From: Calliphora vicina
Lineage: Eukaryota; Arthropoda; Insecta; Diptera; Calliphoridae
Direction: 5' to 3'
DNA length: 64,000 nucleotides
NCBI RefSeq assembly: GCF_958450345.1
Contig: NC_088780.1
Location: forward strand, 67,727,533 to 67,791,532
This document shows positions 34,201 through 44,368 of the stretch, piece by piece. Numbering within the stretch: the stretch's first letter is position 1; each line of letters opens with the position of its first letter. Under the pieces are notes generated by a model, which was not told the origin of the DNA, did not search any database, and was given only the letters and a program-made list of their open reading frames with translations. The translations under genes were made by a program, and so were the position numbers.

Positions 34201-34597
34201 TTATGCACTCACTGGTTACAATATGATAACACACGCCCAAGCATATAAGATTTTGAGAAAACTTGGATCTATTGAGGACGGAGACAATGTAGTATTGCCA
34301 AAATCCGAACAAATGAAACTGATACATGAAAGAATGACAGAGAAAATGCATGAGGCCTACAAAAGAAATACGAACTCATACAACAAGAGATGTCGAAATA
34401 TATCATTTAAAGCTGGTCAAGAAGTCTTCCGAAAGAATTTTGTTCAAAGCTGTTTCAAAAAGGGTATTAATGCCAAGCTTTGCCGTCCGTGGTTAAAATG
34501 TCGAATTAGAAGCAGTGTAGGCAATAATCAGTACGAAGTGGAAAATTTAAATGGTCAACTAATAGGCATTATACACGCCCAGCATTTAAAACAATAG
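31160..34597 (+). CDS. pol: Intact Pol polyprotein of the large LTR element
   Basis: The frame is uninterrupted (1132 codons from the ATG at 31199, or from the frameshift site at 31160). Protease MDSGASISC is near residue 146, RT with VYLDDLLIV near 443, RNase H TDHSSLKW near 660. The integrase zinc domain H...H...CETC is near 792-830, and core residues lie in IDFLGPYP (about 860), HSDNGKQF (about 919) and ASERVNQS (about 955). This is gypsy-type order with RNase H before integrase. Gag is disrupted, so the copy could act only in trans. Confidence 0.9.
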   Translation, partial: GKRPNECVEDWTNMFTTTSAPVNDNFLTYVLSQSDNASKECPSCQNKNEQSKRQTDHFEIISTNTHPNEILTSQEKGPDKHLKKLIPYETRLEIYNKKRAEIFKDTDWNLKKRTRETRQRFNKRKNERKEIASAIVSSESDIRPYLEVNLNGLTLKGLMDSGASISCLGRNCLENVEKIKTPIIDFKSSIQTADGKTHLIIGKIKINIQCSNKNEEIMLYLVPDLKQDLILGYDFWQRLGIKICVNTATINEIEITEQDIKTHDLTTEQATILENVKLTFRCYTKYGLGKTHLETHSIETGDAPAKKMRHYPVSPAIQKLTYDELDRMLKLNVIEIATNADWNNRTTLVIKPNKNRLCLDARELNKVTKKDAYPLPNIDGLLARLGDTHYISAIDLKDAFWQIPLEESARPKTAFTVPGRPHYQFKVMPFGLCNAAQRLCRLMDKVIPTELKDRVFVYLDDLLIVSPDFDTHIQMLKVVGDRLTAAGLTINMQKSKFCYKELRYLGYIVGGGKLKPDMSKTEAIMKIKPPKSPKDVRKFLGTVGWYRRFIKDFSTLTSPLTDTLKKSSRFTLTTEALNSFEELKKRLVSTPILTSPDYSQPFYVQCDASNVGIGAVLFQKDNNYGEHPIEFFSRKLNTAQKNYSTTEKECLAVVLAIERFRQYIEMMDFTVITDHSSLKWLMNQQDLNGRLARWSLKLQRYKFNIEHRKGSQNVVPDMLSRLEVEEIASPTAIIDFNSEEFKCQEYQTLIETIEQNENILPDLKVVDNIVYKRVKFNRNDTENEEDCWKIWLPSGLTEEIVKKSHENNTAHGGVAKTLYNVREFWYWPSMVKQIKKFVNECETCKEIKHPKQTLRPTMGKEVTTQRPFQKIYIDFLGPYPRSKSGNAFIFIVLDHKTKFVLLKAMPKASTKAVNKFLIDEIFNKFGVPEVLHSDNGKQFISESFKELLRSYGIHHMRTAIHSPQANASERVNQSILANIRSFIQKDQSRWDENLSKIESCLRSTVHTSIGASPYYALTGYNMITHAQAYKILRKLGSIEDGDNVVLPKSEQMKLIHERMTEKMHEAYKRNTNSYNKRCRNISFKAGQEVFRKNFVQSCFKKGINAKLCRPWLKCRIRSSVGNNQYEVENLNGQLIGIIHAQHLKQ

Positions 34598-35160
34598 GTC
34601 AATAACACAGTATTACAAAAACTTTATCACATTTCGAAAGTTTTATAGCGATCAATAATATTTCCAACGAATCACTGTCCTAATTGTAGATAACTAAAAC
34701 TTTAGCGGCACAGCGACACGAAAGACACAACATATGAATTACTATAAAAACAGATATGAGAATAGGTGTTAGGGACACATGTGAATTTTACTGTAAGTAT
34801 CAACAAATAGCATATATTGTACACTTTCTTCTGATAGATTAGTTTACTTACCTCTCACTTGTAGTGCCAGAAATCAGATGCAATAAGTCCATCTTGTTGA
34901 TATCTGCCACAAAATTGACAGTAAGGGAAACAGTACTATTTCAACTACACTTTGTTTTGGTTGCATCTAAGTTGCACTAATTACTCGACCAGTAGTGGAC
35001 GCACGTTCTATACTGCTACCCTCTCAGGCCCAACTACCAATTTTAGTTTATTGACATCTATGTCCCGTAAAACAAATCAGCAATATTTGACACCAGTATC
35101 AGTTGTGTGTCTTTTTCCCATCTCATTGCACTTCACAGGTTACGCGTAATGAACTGGCTT
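34598..35160 (+). other. Untranslated region before the 3' LTR
   Basis: No supported reading frame. I do not see a convincing polypurine tract before TGTGATG; the bases there are GAACTGGCTT. Confidence 0.5.
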
Positions 35161-37643
35161 TGTGATGACCACACACTTCTGCTCTGTTTTAATATTCTTT
35201 TAATTTAAATTTATTTTTACACAAATTTTGGCACTTCACAAATTAAAATAAAACTTAATCAAAACAACAATGAAAAAAAATGACACTTCTTCTTTTGCGT
35301 GTTGTTCTTGTCATCCATTGCGAAATGATAACAAAAACATTCCTGCCAATGTTTAAAATAGAAAAAACATAGTTGCTAAAATTGTAGTATTTGACACGAT
35401 GGAGACGTGTCTTCTATATCCTGTAAATTAATTTCTTTTTGGTTATACCTATACTTGTTGACACACTTATATATAAGAGAAAAATTTTAAGGAAATCTGT
35501 AAAACTCTACGTAGGTAAAACCAAAGGGAATCTAAGGACATTCACAGTATTAAACTTTTACCTAAATTATATGAAATTTATATTAAAATATCAACGAATA
35601 CTATAACAAATTGGTGAGTTTTTAATACTATGAATTTGAGAAATATTTCATTAGAGATTTTAATTTTCAAACTCCATTTGATAGATTTAAATCCTTGGAA
35701 TGTGACAGCAATTTCTGATAAAAAAAAATAAAGAAACCTAAAAAGAAATTAAATATTTTTATTTTGCACCAAGATATTTACGCAATATATATACGTATAA
35801 GCCGGTAGAAAATTCCTCGGGTAAGCTTTAATGAAATACATTTAAAAGATTTGTATTTAAACACAATTCAATGTAGGATATTTAAGTAGTACGCTGTGGT
35901 GATTAATGAGAAACAACAATAAAACTCAGGCAACACTGTGTATAGAAGAAATTAAAAACAACTCCATCTACCAACAATCGCCCACCTTACTAAATATCCC
36001 GAGTGAGTATTAACTAAGTTCTAAAATCTCTATAGTAGCAAATACACCAACCGTAAAGGCTTATGCATAAAAACAAAATACATTCCACGATAAAATACAG
36101 TGGGTATTATATAAACTACCTGATAAACTAACCCTGAGAGTTTAAATTAACAATCTTTGATGAGAAATAAATAGACAAAACTAATCAATTTAGAATATGT
36201 TTAAGAATTAATATAATATATAAATATTTCATTAATACAAAACTAAAACAAAATATGCATGTATAGCACCCTAATATATACAGGTCTATAGATTTATACA
36301 TGCCTAGGTATAAATATATATGTGAAGCAAATATATATTGAAAGATATGTAGGGATAAATATATGCTTATATATGTACTTATACCTACTTAACCATTAAT
36401 ATATAAATCAAGCTTTAATTAATAGTTAGGTAAAACGATACTATAAAAAAATTATAGTGTATATTTATATGTATAACAAAAGAAAAACTAACAAACAAAC
36501 CAATGAAGATAAAAAAAAATATATCTACATATAAAAAAAAAAAAATTAAATAATATATAGAAATATACATATGCAAATGTAATATAATACCATAATTACA
36601 ATAAATAAAAATATTAATACTTACCTATACCATAATAAATAACTAAAATCACATAAAATAAACCATATAAAAATAAAATATAAATAAACTTATATAAAAG
36701 AATAATAAAACTAACATAAATACATAAATATAATAAAATAAACCCATAAAGATAAAATTAATAAGTGAAGAAATATAATAATATAAATAAACATAATATA
36801 AAAATAATAAAATAAATATATAATCGAATAATAATAAATAAAATATAAAAAAAAGATATAAACAAACTTATATAACAGAAACACAAAACTAACATAAATG
36901 TATGAGTAAATACATGAAAATATACAATATAACAAAGGAATATTCATCTAGATATACATATATTTAAATATAATTGACTGATTTCGAAAACTAAAAAAAT
37001 ATTAAAAATAATTTTCAAAATTAACAGAGATTAAAAACAATTATATGTACATAAATGTTTATTACTATTGGTAATTATTTTTTTATTTTTCATTATATTT
37101 AAAAGTATACACATATTTGATATATGTACATTTTTATACTTATTTTCAATTTTTTTGTATGCATGTAATAATTGTTAATTTAAATTTGTGTAAACTAAAA
37201 AGAAAACAAAAATAAAATGTATCTATATATTTTTAAGTTAATAATGTATTGAAACAGTTTTTCCTATGTTGGGCAAGTAGAGAAGTAGAGATAATGTGGT
37301 AAATAATAATTAATTTGGGACATCTTAATGAACCTTTAGACAAATTAAGATGTCATGGTTGACTGAAATAAGTCAATTGGGGTGGGCCGTCTTCTAGGAC
37401 AACTACACCACAGTCCTTACTCACTTCCTCCTAGAACATATCAAGAACATAGCTCACGGTTTTCCTGCTCAAAAGTGTTTCCACTAACACGGAACTTAAC
37501 TAACGTTTATTTAACTTTGGCACGATAAATTTTAAATGTAAACGACAAACTGACAGACAACGAATCTACACATCCGACGAGCTTATGCCGCAGCAACCAC
37601 CAGCGTGCCAGGTCTGTCATTTCAAACAAAAAAAGTCGTTACA
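35161..37643 (+). repeat. 3' LTR of the 23515-37643 element
   Basis: 2483 bp, matching 23515-25987 except a few substitutions and an 8-bp gain (ACATAAAT near 36719). Confidence 0.9.
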
Positions 37644-38212
37644 GAATGTTGTGTTAAACGAGTTGTATGTTTAATGCTGCTGATACGGATAATTTCTTTT
37701 ACTGTTTTGACGTTTAGATCTCGATGTATGTCTTCATCTCTAATATACCATTCAGCGTTGGCAATAGTTCGCAATATTTTGGATTGAACTCGTTGAATAA
37801 TTTTTAAGTTTGTTGTGCTAGCTGTACCCCATATTTCTACGCCGTACTTCCAAATTGGCGCTATAATTGTGTTGTATATAAGCAGTTTGTTTTGAGTTGT
37901 TAGTTTAGATTCTCTCCCTAACAGCCAAAATAATTGTCTAAACCTGTTTTTTATTTCTTTTTACTTTTGAATGATGTGATCTTTCCAGTTTAGTTTTGAG
38001 ATAATTATAATGCCAAGATACTTCGCCTTTGTATCCAAAATAATTGGTAGAGTATTTATTTGAATAGGTTGAAAGTTTGTTATCTTTCTATTAGTGTAGA
38101 TAACTTGAACTGTTTTATCACTGTTTACTTGAATTCCCCAGCTACGGAACCAATTCATTGTATTATGGAGCAGTTGTTGTAGGTTTTGCATAGCCCATTT
38201 GATGTTTGCGTG
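37644..38212 (-). pseudogene. LINE A ORF2, region after the RT palm
   Basis: Minus-strand frame with WFRSWGIQVNSDKTVQVIY, AKYLGIIIISKLNWKDHI, a stop near 37961, then PIWKYGVEIWGTAS and WYIRDEDIHRDLNV. These are Jockey C-terminal landmarks also found in LINE B and the LINE at 19440. Confidence 0.8.
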
Positions 38213-39206
38213 CAAGGTCTATTAATAAGGTCTGTGCAACTAATCAGCTGACAATTTTTTGCCCCTTTGTGTTTACATACTAGGTGTGTTCGCGTACTTT
38301 CCAGTAACTTTATTTTAGAGAGTAAAAATAAATTACTCTCAATCTGAAAAGTAACAAAAAAAGTACGCGAACAACAATTTGTAAAAATAAGTTGTATTTT
38401 ATTATAAATTAATTTAAAACGTTTGTTTTGGGCTATTTTACTTTTTTTCTTTGCAAAACTTGTAAATTTTATTAGTTTTCAACTTTTTAGTTTTGTTTGC
38501 AACCATATGTTTTAAACGTTTTTTATGTTGATATTTTTTACTGGACAAAACATGTCCAGTAAAAAATATCATGTTCTCTATCTACGAACTGTCACTTTTA
38601 ACACTCTCTTGCTCTCTCGTTACAAGTTTTTAAAAGTAAACGAACGGAATCCCGTAACTTGCAGTGATAATTTGTACAAATTATTACAAATTATCAAGTA
38701 CGCGGACACAACTACTGTGATTGTCAAAATTTGTTTACATTTTTTTTAATTTGTTTATTTTTGTGTGTCGTGACATTTTTTTAATTCTAAAGTTTTATTA
38801 AAACAAATTAAAAACGTTAAAAAAGTAATAAAAATTTTTAGATTTCTAAATCAATTTTTTGTTCTTCAACTCCTTTTCGTTTTGCATTCAATTCTTTTTC
38901 GGCCGCATGATTTTCATTCCTATAGCTCTTACATCAGCCGCATCACAATTTAAAGCCTTACACATTCTGACCACACTTGTGAACAACTGCAAGATGCCTT
39001 TTTTCATGTTTAATAGTTCTTGAATTTGATATACATACATATTTAAAAAAAAAACTAATATGTAGTTGAAAATAAAATTATATTATTTATGTTTGTATTC
39101 AGCAGTTTTTGACAAGTTCAGTATAGTTTTACACAAACAAATTGCCTGTTTTTATTTTTGTTTTTCAATTGTTGTAGAGTTGCACAGACCTTATTAATAG
39201 ACCTTG
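38213..39206. mobile_element. MITE with 29-bp TIR and perfect 8-bp TSD
   Basis: CAAGGTCTATTAATAAGGTC continues to a 29-bp perfect inverted repeat. The flanking duplication TTTGCGTG lies at 38205-38212 and 39207-39214. It interrupts LINE A just after the FADD motif, and the LINE frame continues when it is removed. Its centre holds a further inverted repeat (GTGTTCGCGTACTT near 38286 against 38697) and a perfect hairpin at 38530-38570. Superfamily hAT or P by TSD length. Confidence 0.85.
38530..38570. other. Perfect 18-bp hairpin
   Basis: GATATTTTTTACTGGACA and its exact reverse complement are separated by AAACA. It lies near the middle of the inner inverted repeat of the MITE. Confidence 0.8.
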
Positions 39207-41038
39207 TTTGCGTGTGATGATAGTAGAACAGTGTCGTCAGCAAATGTTGCTATCATGTTGTTATTTGTTGTAGGAGTTGGTATATCTGATGTAAACAGGA
39301 GGTAACGCATTGGTCCGAGGACACTACCTTGAGGTACTCCAGCTTTTATAGAAAGTATTTTTGAATACTCGTCTTTATATTTAACATAGAATCTTCGGTT
39401 TTGTAGATAGCATTGTAGTATTATGAAAAAATCTTTTGGTAATTGATTTTTTAGTTTATGAAGAAGACCTTTATGCCATACGCTATCAAACGCCTTTGCA
39501 ACATCGAGATATGTTGCAAAGCAAAATTTTTTTTTGTCAATATCATACGATATTTTATTTGTTGTATAGTAGAGTGCTTTCGCCTAAATCCAAATTGGTG
39601 TTTGGGGATGAGTTGCCTTTCAAGAAGAATAGGTTCAATACGTTCATAGAAGAGTTTTTCGAAGATCTTTGACAGCAGTGGTAGGAGGCTAATTGGCCTG
39701 TAAGATGTTGTTTTTGAGGCGTCTTTGTTTGGTTTAGGAATAGCGATTATCTCAGCGAATTTCCATACTTTTGGAAAATATTTAATATCTATAATTGAAT
39801 TAAATAAATTTCTTAAATAGACTAGGGCCTTATTTGGCAATTCTATTAGGAGTTTTCCGGTGATCTGATCATAACCAGGCGATTTACTATCTTCTGTTGT
39901 TTTTATAATTTTTTTTATTTCATTAATTGAAATTCTTCTGATATGAGAGGAAGAGCTGTTTGAAAAATTTTGAAGTGTTGTGTCCTTTTCGTCTATTGAG
40001 TTTGTAAAGGTTTTAGAAAAATGATCTGCAAGAACAGTAGCTTTTTCTTTATTTGTGCGGGCCCATGTAAGATCAGGTTTTTGGATCGGCGGCTGATGTA
40101 AAATTCCATTATTTATTTTTTTGGTTGCTTTCCAGAGCGAGTAATTTGTTGTAGCTGAGGAGCCAACGTTAGTAAGATATATTAGAAGTTTATCTTCTTC
40201 GTCATTCTTTAGCAAGTTTTTGAGATCTTTTGTGAGCCTATTAAGGTGGGTTTTGTCCTGAATTGACCTTGTAGTTTGCCATCTTTTTCTTAATCTTCGT
40301 TTAGATTTTATTTTCTCTTGGATGTGAGGTGGGATACTGAATTTATCTCCTATGTGTGTTCTGGCTGGAGTAGAATCACTTGCCGCGTTTATAAGCGTAT
40401 CATTGAAAAAAGCTATAGAATTATCCAATTCTTCTTCGGTTTTTAGCGATATATTTGTGTCGAGTTTTGTCTCTAAGATTTCCCTGAAACAATCCCAGTC
40501 GGTTTTCTTGTTGTATATAAATTTATTTTGATTGTATAGAAGTACAACGGTTTGGTATTTAAGTACCACTGGAGAGTGGTCAGATGATAATTCAAAGCAT
40601 GATTTTATATTTAGATAATCATGTCTTATATTCTTGGTAATAAAAAAGTCTAAAAGATCTGTTTTTTTGTGAATATTTGTTGACCAGTAAGTAGGCTCTC
40701 CAGTACTTATAAATTTGCATTTGAATGCTTTTATTGCTTCTAGTAAATTTTTTCCTTTCGATAGTGTTAATCGAGATCCCCAAACTGTATTTTTGGAGTT
40801 AAAATCTCCACCCACTATAAACCGATTCCCAAGAGATTTAAGGAGTTCAAGATAATATATAATAATACAAATGGACCGTGTATATTTTCTATTAAAATGG
40901 AAGTAGCTTGAATATAATCTTTTCTAAAATTATGTAATTCAGTGCATTTAATGGATCTTCGTATTATTATGGCTGTACCCCCATGCGCTGTGTTGTCAGG
41001 ATGATTAGTATAAAATATTGAGTAGTTTGGTATGGTTA
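39207..41038 (-). pseudogene. LINE A ORF2: endonuclease end, linker and reverse transcriptase
   Basis: The main frame (40815-39530) starts in the endonuclease (GGDFNSKNTVWGS, then SSDHSPVVL), passes the linker (NYSLWKATKKINN) and RT segments PNKDASKTTSYRPISLLP and HQFGFRRKHST. A frameshift at the A-run near 39530 moves the frame. Beyond it, TYLDVAKAFDSVWH, AGVPQGSVLGP and TFADDTVLLSSH complete the palm with the FADD catalytic pair. Endonuclease sequence upstream of 40815 continues to the MITE at 41038. Confidence 0.85.
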
Positions 41039-41846
41039 GAGTAACTTCGGGTATTGTGGACTATGCGTCTAATGTGGACCAGTGTATTTTTTCAGAAACT
41101 ATTGAAGGTATGATAAAACTGATTTGTCGTACATTTTACGATTTGTTTGAAACGACAATTGCACATTTGCTTTCATGAGTAATTTATATGTTGGCTTTTT
41201 ATTCTTGTATTGAAATTAATTCGCATGCTCAACATTTTTTTCGGCACAAGTAAGAAACAAAATTTGGTACAGTTACTTGGTAGAATTTAATGTTTGGTTG
41301 TTTTATATAGTTAAAGTGGACACGTAGTTTTGCATATATTTGGTAAGAATTTAAGCACATTTAGATTATTAGATAAAAATAATTTTTTACCACTGTAACC
41401 CAAGTTCGTGTAATGTGGACCACTTAAATTACTTGATTATGTACTACTGGTCCATATTACCCGACAATAACTATGTACTTTGTAAGCAATCTATCTAAGC
41501 CAAGAACGCGACTTTTTAGTTTGTATTAATAAAAATATATTGAAATTAAATTTTTTAATCATTCATGATTAGCTGGTTCATGAATTTTATGTATTAAATA
41601 CTAGTCCACATTAGCCTCATATAGTGGTCCATATTACCCTCCAATTTTTTTAATGCTGGTTTTTCGGTTCCTTACAATATTTTCACATAAATTTTTTATC
41701 CTTTGACGGAAAAAATTTTCAACTGCAAAAACAATTAGAGAATACATTAGCTAATTTATTGCTTCACAACTTTTTTAATATCCATAAATATTGTGGCCAA
41801 AATTTAGAAAAAACAAAACGGTAGTCCACATTACCCGAAGTTACTC
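41039..41846. mobile_element. TA-flanked MITE with repeated TAATGTGGACCA motifs
   Basis: TIR GAGTAACTTCGGGTA(A/T)TGTGGACTA, flanked by TA (41037-41038 and 41847-41848), in the LINE A endonuclease. Copies of TAATGTGGACCA or its complement also occur near 41071, 41412, 41449, 41602 and 41622. No transposase. Removal with one TA rejoins the LINE frame. Confidence 0.8.
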
Positions 41847-41993
41847 TATAAAGCTTTTTTGTGTGAAATGGGTTTCAGAGACAAGTAACACGTCAACTGA
41901 AAAACGATTTAAGAATGATTTTAGTTCGAGTGTGTGTTGGACAAGCCCGTTCGCTGTCCATTGTACTATATTAAGTTCACTTAGCCTGTCCAT
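41847..41993 (-). pseudogene. LINE A ORF2 N-terminus (endonuclease start)
   Basis: It starts at ATG 41993 (MDRLSELNIVQWTANGL) and carries VLLVSETHF, the first conserved block of apurinic-type LINE endonucleases, before the MITE. The ATG overlaps the last 17 bases of ORF1. Confidence 0.75.
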
Positions 41994-43013
41994 CCAGCTT
42001 AGTTAGATGTACTGTAATAATGTTCATCATGTTTGATACTTGAGAAATCAGTTGCTTCATCATATCTTTAAGGTCTTGCATATCATTATTTATTTGCGTT
42101 GTAGTGGAACTGCATAAAGAATTACTAATAACGGACATTACCTCAGCATTAGGGTTTTGATTCTGTGCTGTTGCTTGAGCGTAAGTCACTTTAGGATTTA
42201 TACTACTGGTTGTTGTGGGTACGTTTTGAGAATTATCAGCTTGTTGTGTTTGGTGTTCTTGGACGGTTATTATTTCTTTGTTTCTTAGTGGTACCATACA
42301 TCCTTTATAATTTGCGGTATGATTTTCACAGCACAACGCGCATTTAATATGTTTGTTTGATTGGGCAAAGCATAGTTTTGTGATCTCCAGCACATTTAAC
42401 GCAAACAGGGTTTTTGGTGCAAAAGTTTTTGGTGTGGCCATATTTTTGGCAGTTTGTACACTGAGGTAAAGTTCTTTTTGGGCGTGGAGGTTCAAAACTA
42501 ATTTTACAGTATAAAAGGTGGGTTAAAGAGTATATTTCCTTATTATTTTGATTTGATTTAAGTTCAATAGAAAACATAGATAGTGTTTTATTTGTGCCAG
42601 TTTGTTGGATATTTTGGATATGTGTAACTTCGTGTCCGAGTTCACATAGTTCTTTTTTAATTTCCTCTTTATCGGTTGAATAATGCATATTACGCAAGAA
42701 AACTTTAAAACCTTTTTATTCTTTAGGTTTATAAGTGTAGTATTGGGTGTTTTTAGCTCTTAATAGGTTTACTATTTGGGTATAGTGAACAGATTCTAAA
42801 GGTTGAATTTTTATTTCATTTTCTTTCAGAGCACGTATTTCGTAATGACAATTTGGTAAGGAGTTTAAAGCATTATTGAGGTTATCTATGAATTGAACGT
42901 TTTGAACATATATTGGTGGGGGCTTTGTAGGTTTCTTTATTTCTGGTTGTTTGCAGGGAACACCATCATTTTGAATTTGGTCTTCTATATTTTCATTATC
43001 ATCAATAGATAAT
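41977..43013 (-). pseudogene. LINE A ORF1 (Gag-like, zinc knuckles), main part
   Basis: ORF1 protein binds the LINE RNA. On the minus strand it continues from the N-terminal piece at 48433-48222, passes PPPIYVQNVQFIDNL, an in-frame TAA (42716-42718) and FLRNMHYSTDKEE, then zinc knuckles CTNCQKYGHTKNFC, CVKCAGDHKTMLC and (after a frameshift near 42355) CALCCENHTANYKGC. It ends at 41977. The three-knuckle layout is typical of Jockey ORF1. Confidence 0.8.
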
Positions 43014-43224
43014 CGGCCTTATTATGAGTGTCGTTGTCGTGTCGTAAACAAGGCGTTTTTTAAAATCGGTATTATAAATGTCGAAAATCGACAAAAATAC
43101 AACACTGTTGGAAGTTCTATTACAAATTTCGGTACCATGAGTGTCGTATTTAAATGTCAAAAATTGTAAATATCGTCGTTAAAGTTTTCGTTGACGACAG
43201 TTCAAAAAATAATCAAAAAAAAAA

Positions 43225-44243
43225 ATGAAAATGGATATAACTAAAAAGTAAGTATTAACACTATTTAATAATGATAAATTTAACTCTTTTTAATTACGAT
43301 TCAATAAATTTTAGAACTAAAATCACAAACACCAGGCAATTTAGCCGAATGGTGTCACTGTTGGTGCAAAATCCATGCCTGGCCAAAGGATTTAGTAGTG
43401 GCATAAATAAAATAAATGTTAAGGCGGAGTGGAACAAAATTGGTGAAGAACTAAACATTTTAGGACCACCATCGCGAAATGGAGAAGGATGGATGAAGGT
43501 TTGGGCAGATTATAAATTTAAAATAAGAAAGAAGTTAACTCACAATAAAGCCGAATGCCATGCTACCGGGGGTGGTTCCTATAATCAATATGTGTTATCC
43601 CCAACAGAATAAGCTGCCTCCAATTTGTTACAAGTTAATTCACTTGTAAATGCAGGTGATGAGGCGTTTGGTTTCAAACGCAGTAGCCAAAATAAACATT
43701 GTGTCAATGAGGAGGATATACCAATGATTGATACTTTAGAAAACAATGAACCATGCTGCTCAAATCAATCCACAAAACCCAAACAACACAATACTGTTCC
43801 TAAAATCGTACGCGCCTTACATTTAACACAAAATACTCCAACAAAGATACCTATAGAAGTACCTGAAGAAGTACGTTCCTCACAGTCATAAAAAAAAAAC
43901 TCCCGTCAAAAAAACAACACAAAATAATGAGATTCTTGGAGAACAAATTTTAACACCATCAACAAAGAAGACCCCAACAAAGAAATAAACAAAAGAGGAC
44001 CTTCTTGGGGAGCAATTGGAAGTCCAAACTGCATTGTACACAGAAGTGAAGCATTCTTTATCTGAAATTGAAAGGTATCAACGCAAAAACTTCCAAATAA
44101 AGGAAGAAAAGTTAGAACTTTACAAGAATGAGTTAAAGAGTAAAGAAGATTTTAGAATAGAACTTTTAAAGCTTAGAAAAGAAGAAATAGAAATTGAAAT
44201 AAGAAATGGTATACACAGTATTGAAAATGATGAAAGTTTATGA
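43225..44243 (+). pseudogene. Harbinger Myb/SANT-like DNA-binding protein, broken
   Basis: Exon 1 is 43225-43247 (MKMDITK..). A 67-base intron (GTAAGT...TTTTAG, 43248-43314) follows. Exon 2 has RQFSRMVSLLVQNPCLAKGF, a Trp-rich trihelix-like block (WNKIGEELN, GPPSRNGEGWMKVWADYK). TAA at 43610-43612 interrupts the frame, which continues to 43891. A frame change leads to a coiled-coil tail (RKNFQIKEEKLELYKNELK) ending 44243. In Harbingers this partner is thought to help transposase bind DNA and enter the nucleus. Confidence 0.7.
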
Positions 44244-44368
44244 ATACTTTCAGTTTTTGAATTTCATATTTTATACATACACTGAATCAATTAAGTCTCC
44301 GTACAGACATACTCATAATATAAACTAGCAATTTATGGTCACTTTTCAATATATATTTAAACCTTTTT

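Larger units (their letters stand above)
23515..37643 (+). mobile_element. Large LTR retrotransposon with about 2.5 kb LTRs
   Basis: It has direct LTRs 23515-25987 (2473 bp) and 35161-37643 (2483 bp), both TGTGATG...GTTACA. By eye they differ at about eight sites including one 8-bp indel. The 4-bp target duplication GAAT (23511-23514 and 37644-37647) lies in LINE A. The order is LTR, Lys-type PBS, 1.1 kb leader, gag (split by a mini-me-like insert), intact pol and about 560 bp untranslated sequence. Very long LTRs recall Ulysses. Confidence 0.85.
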
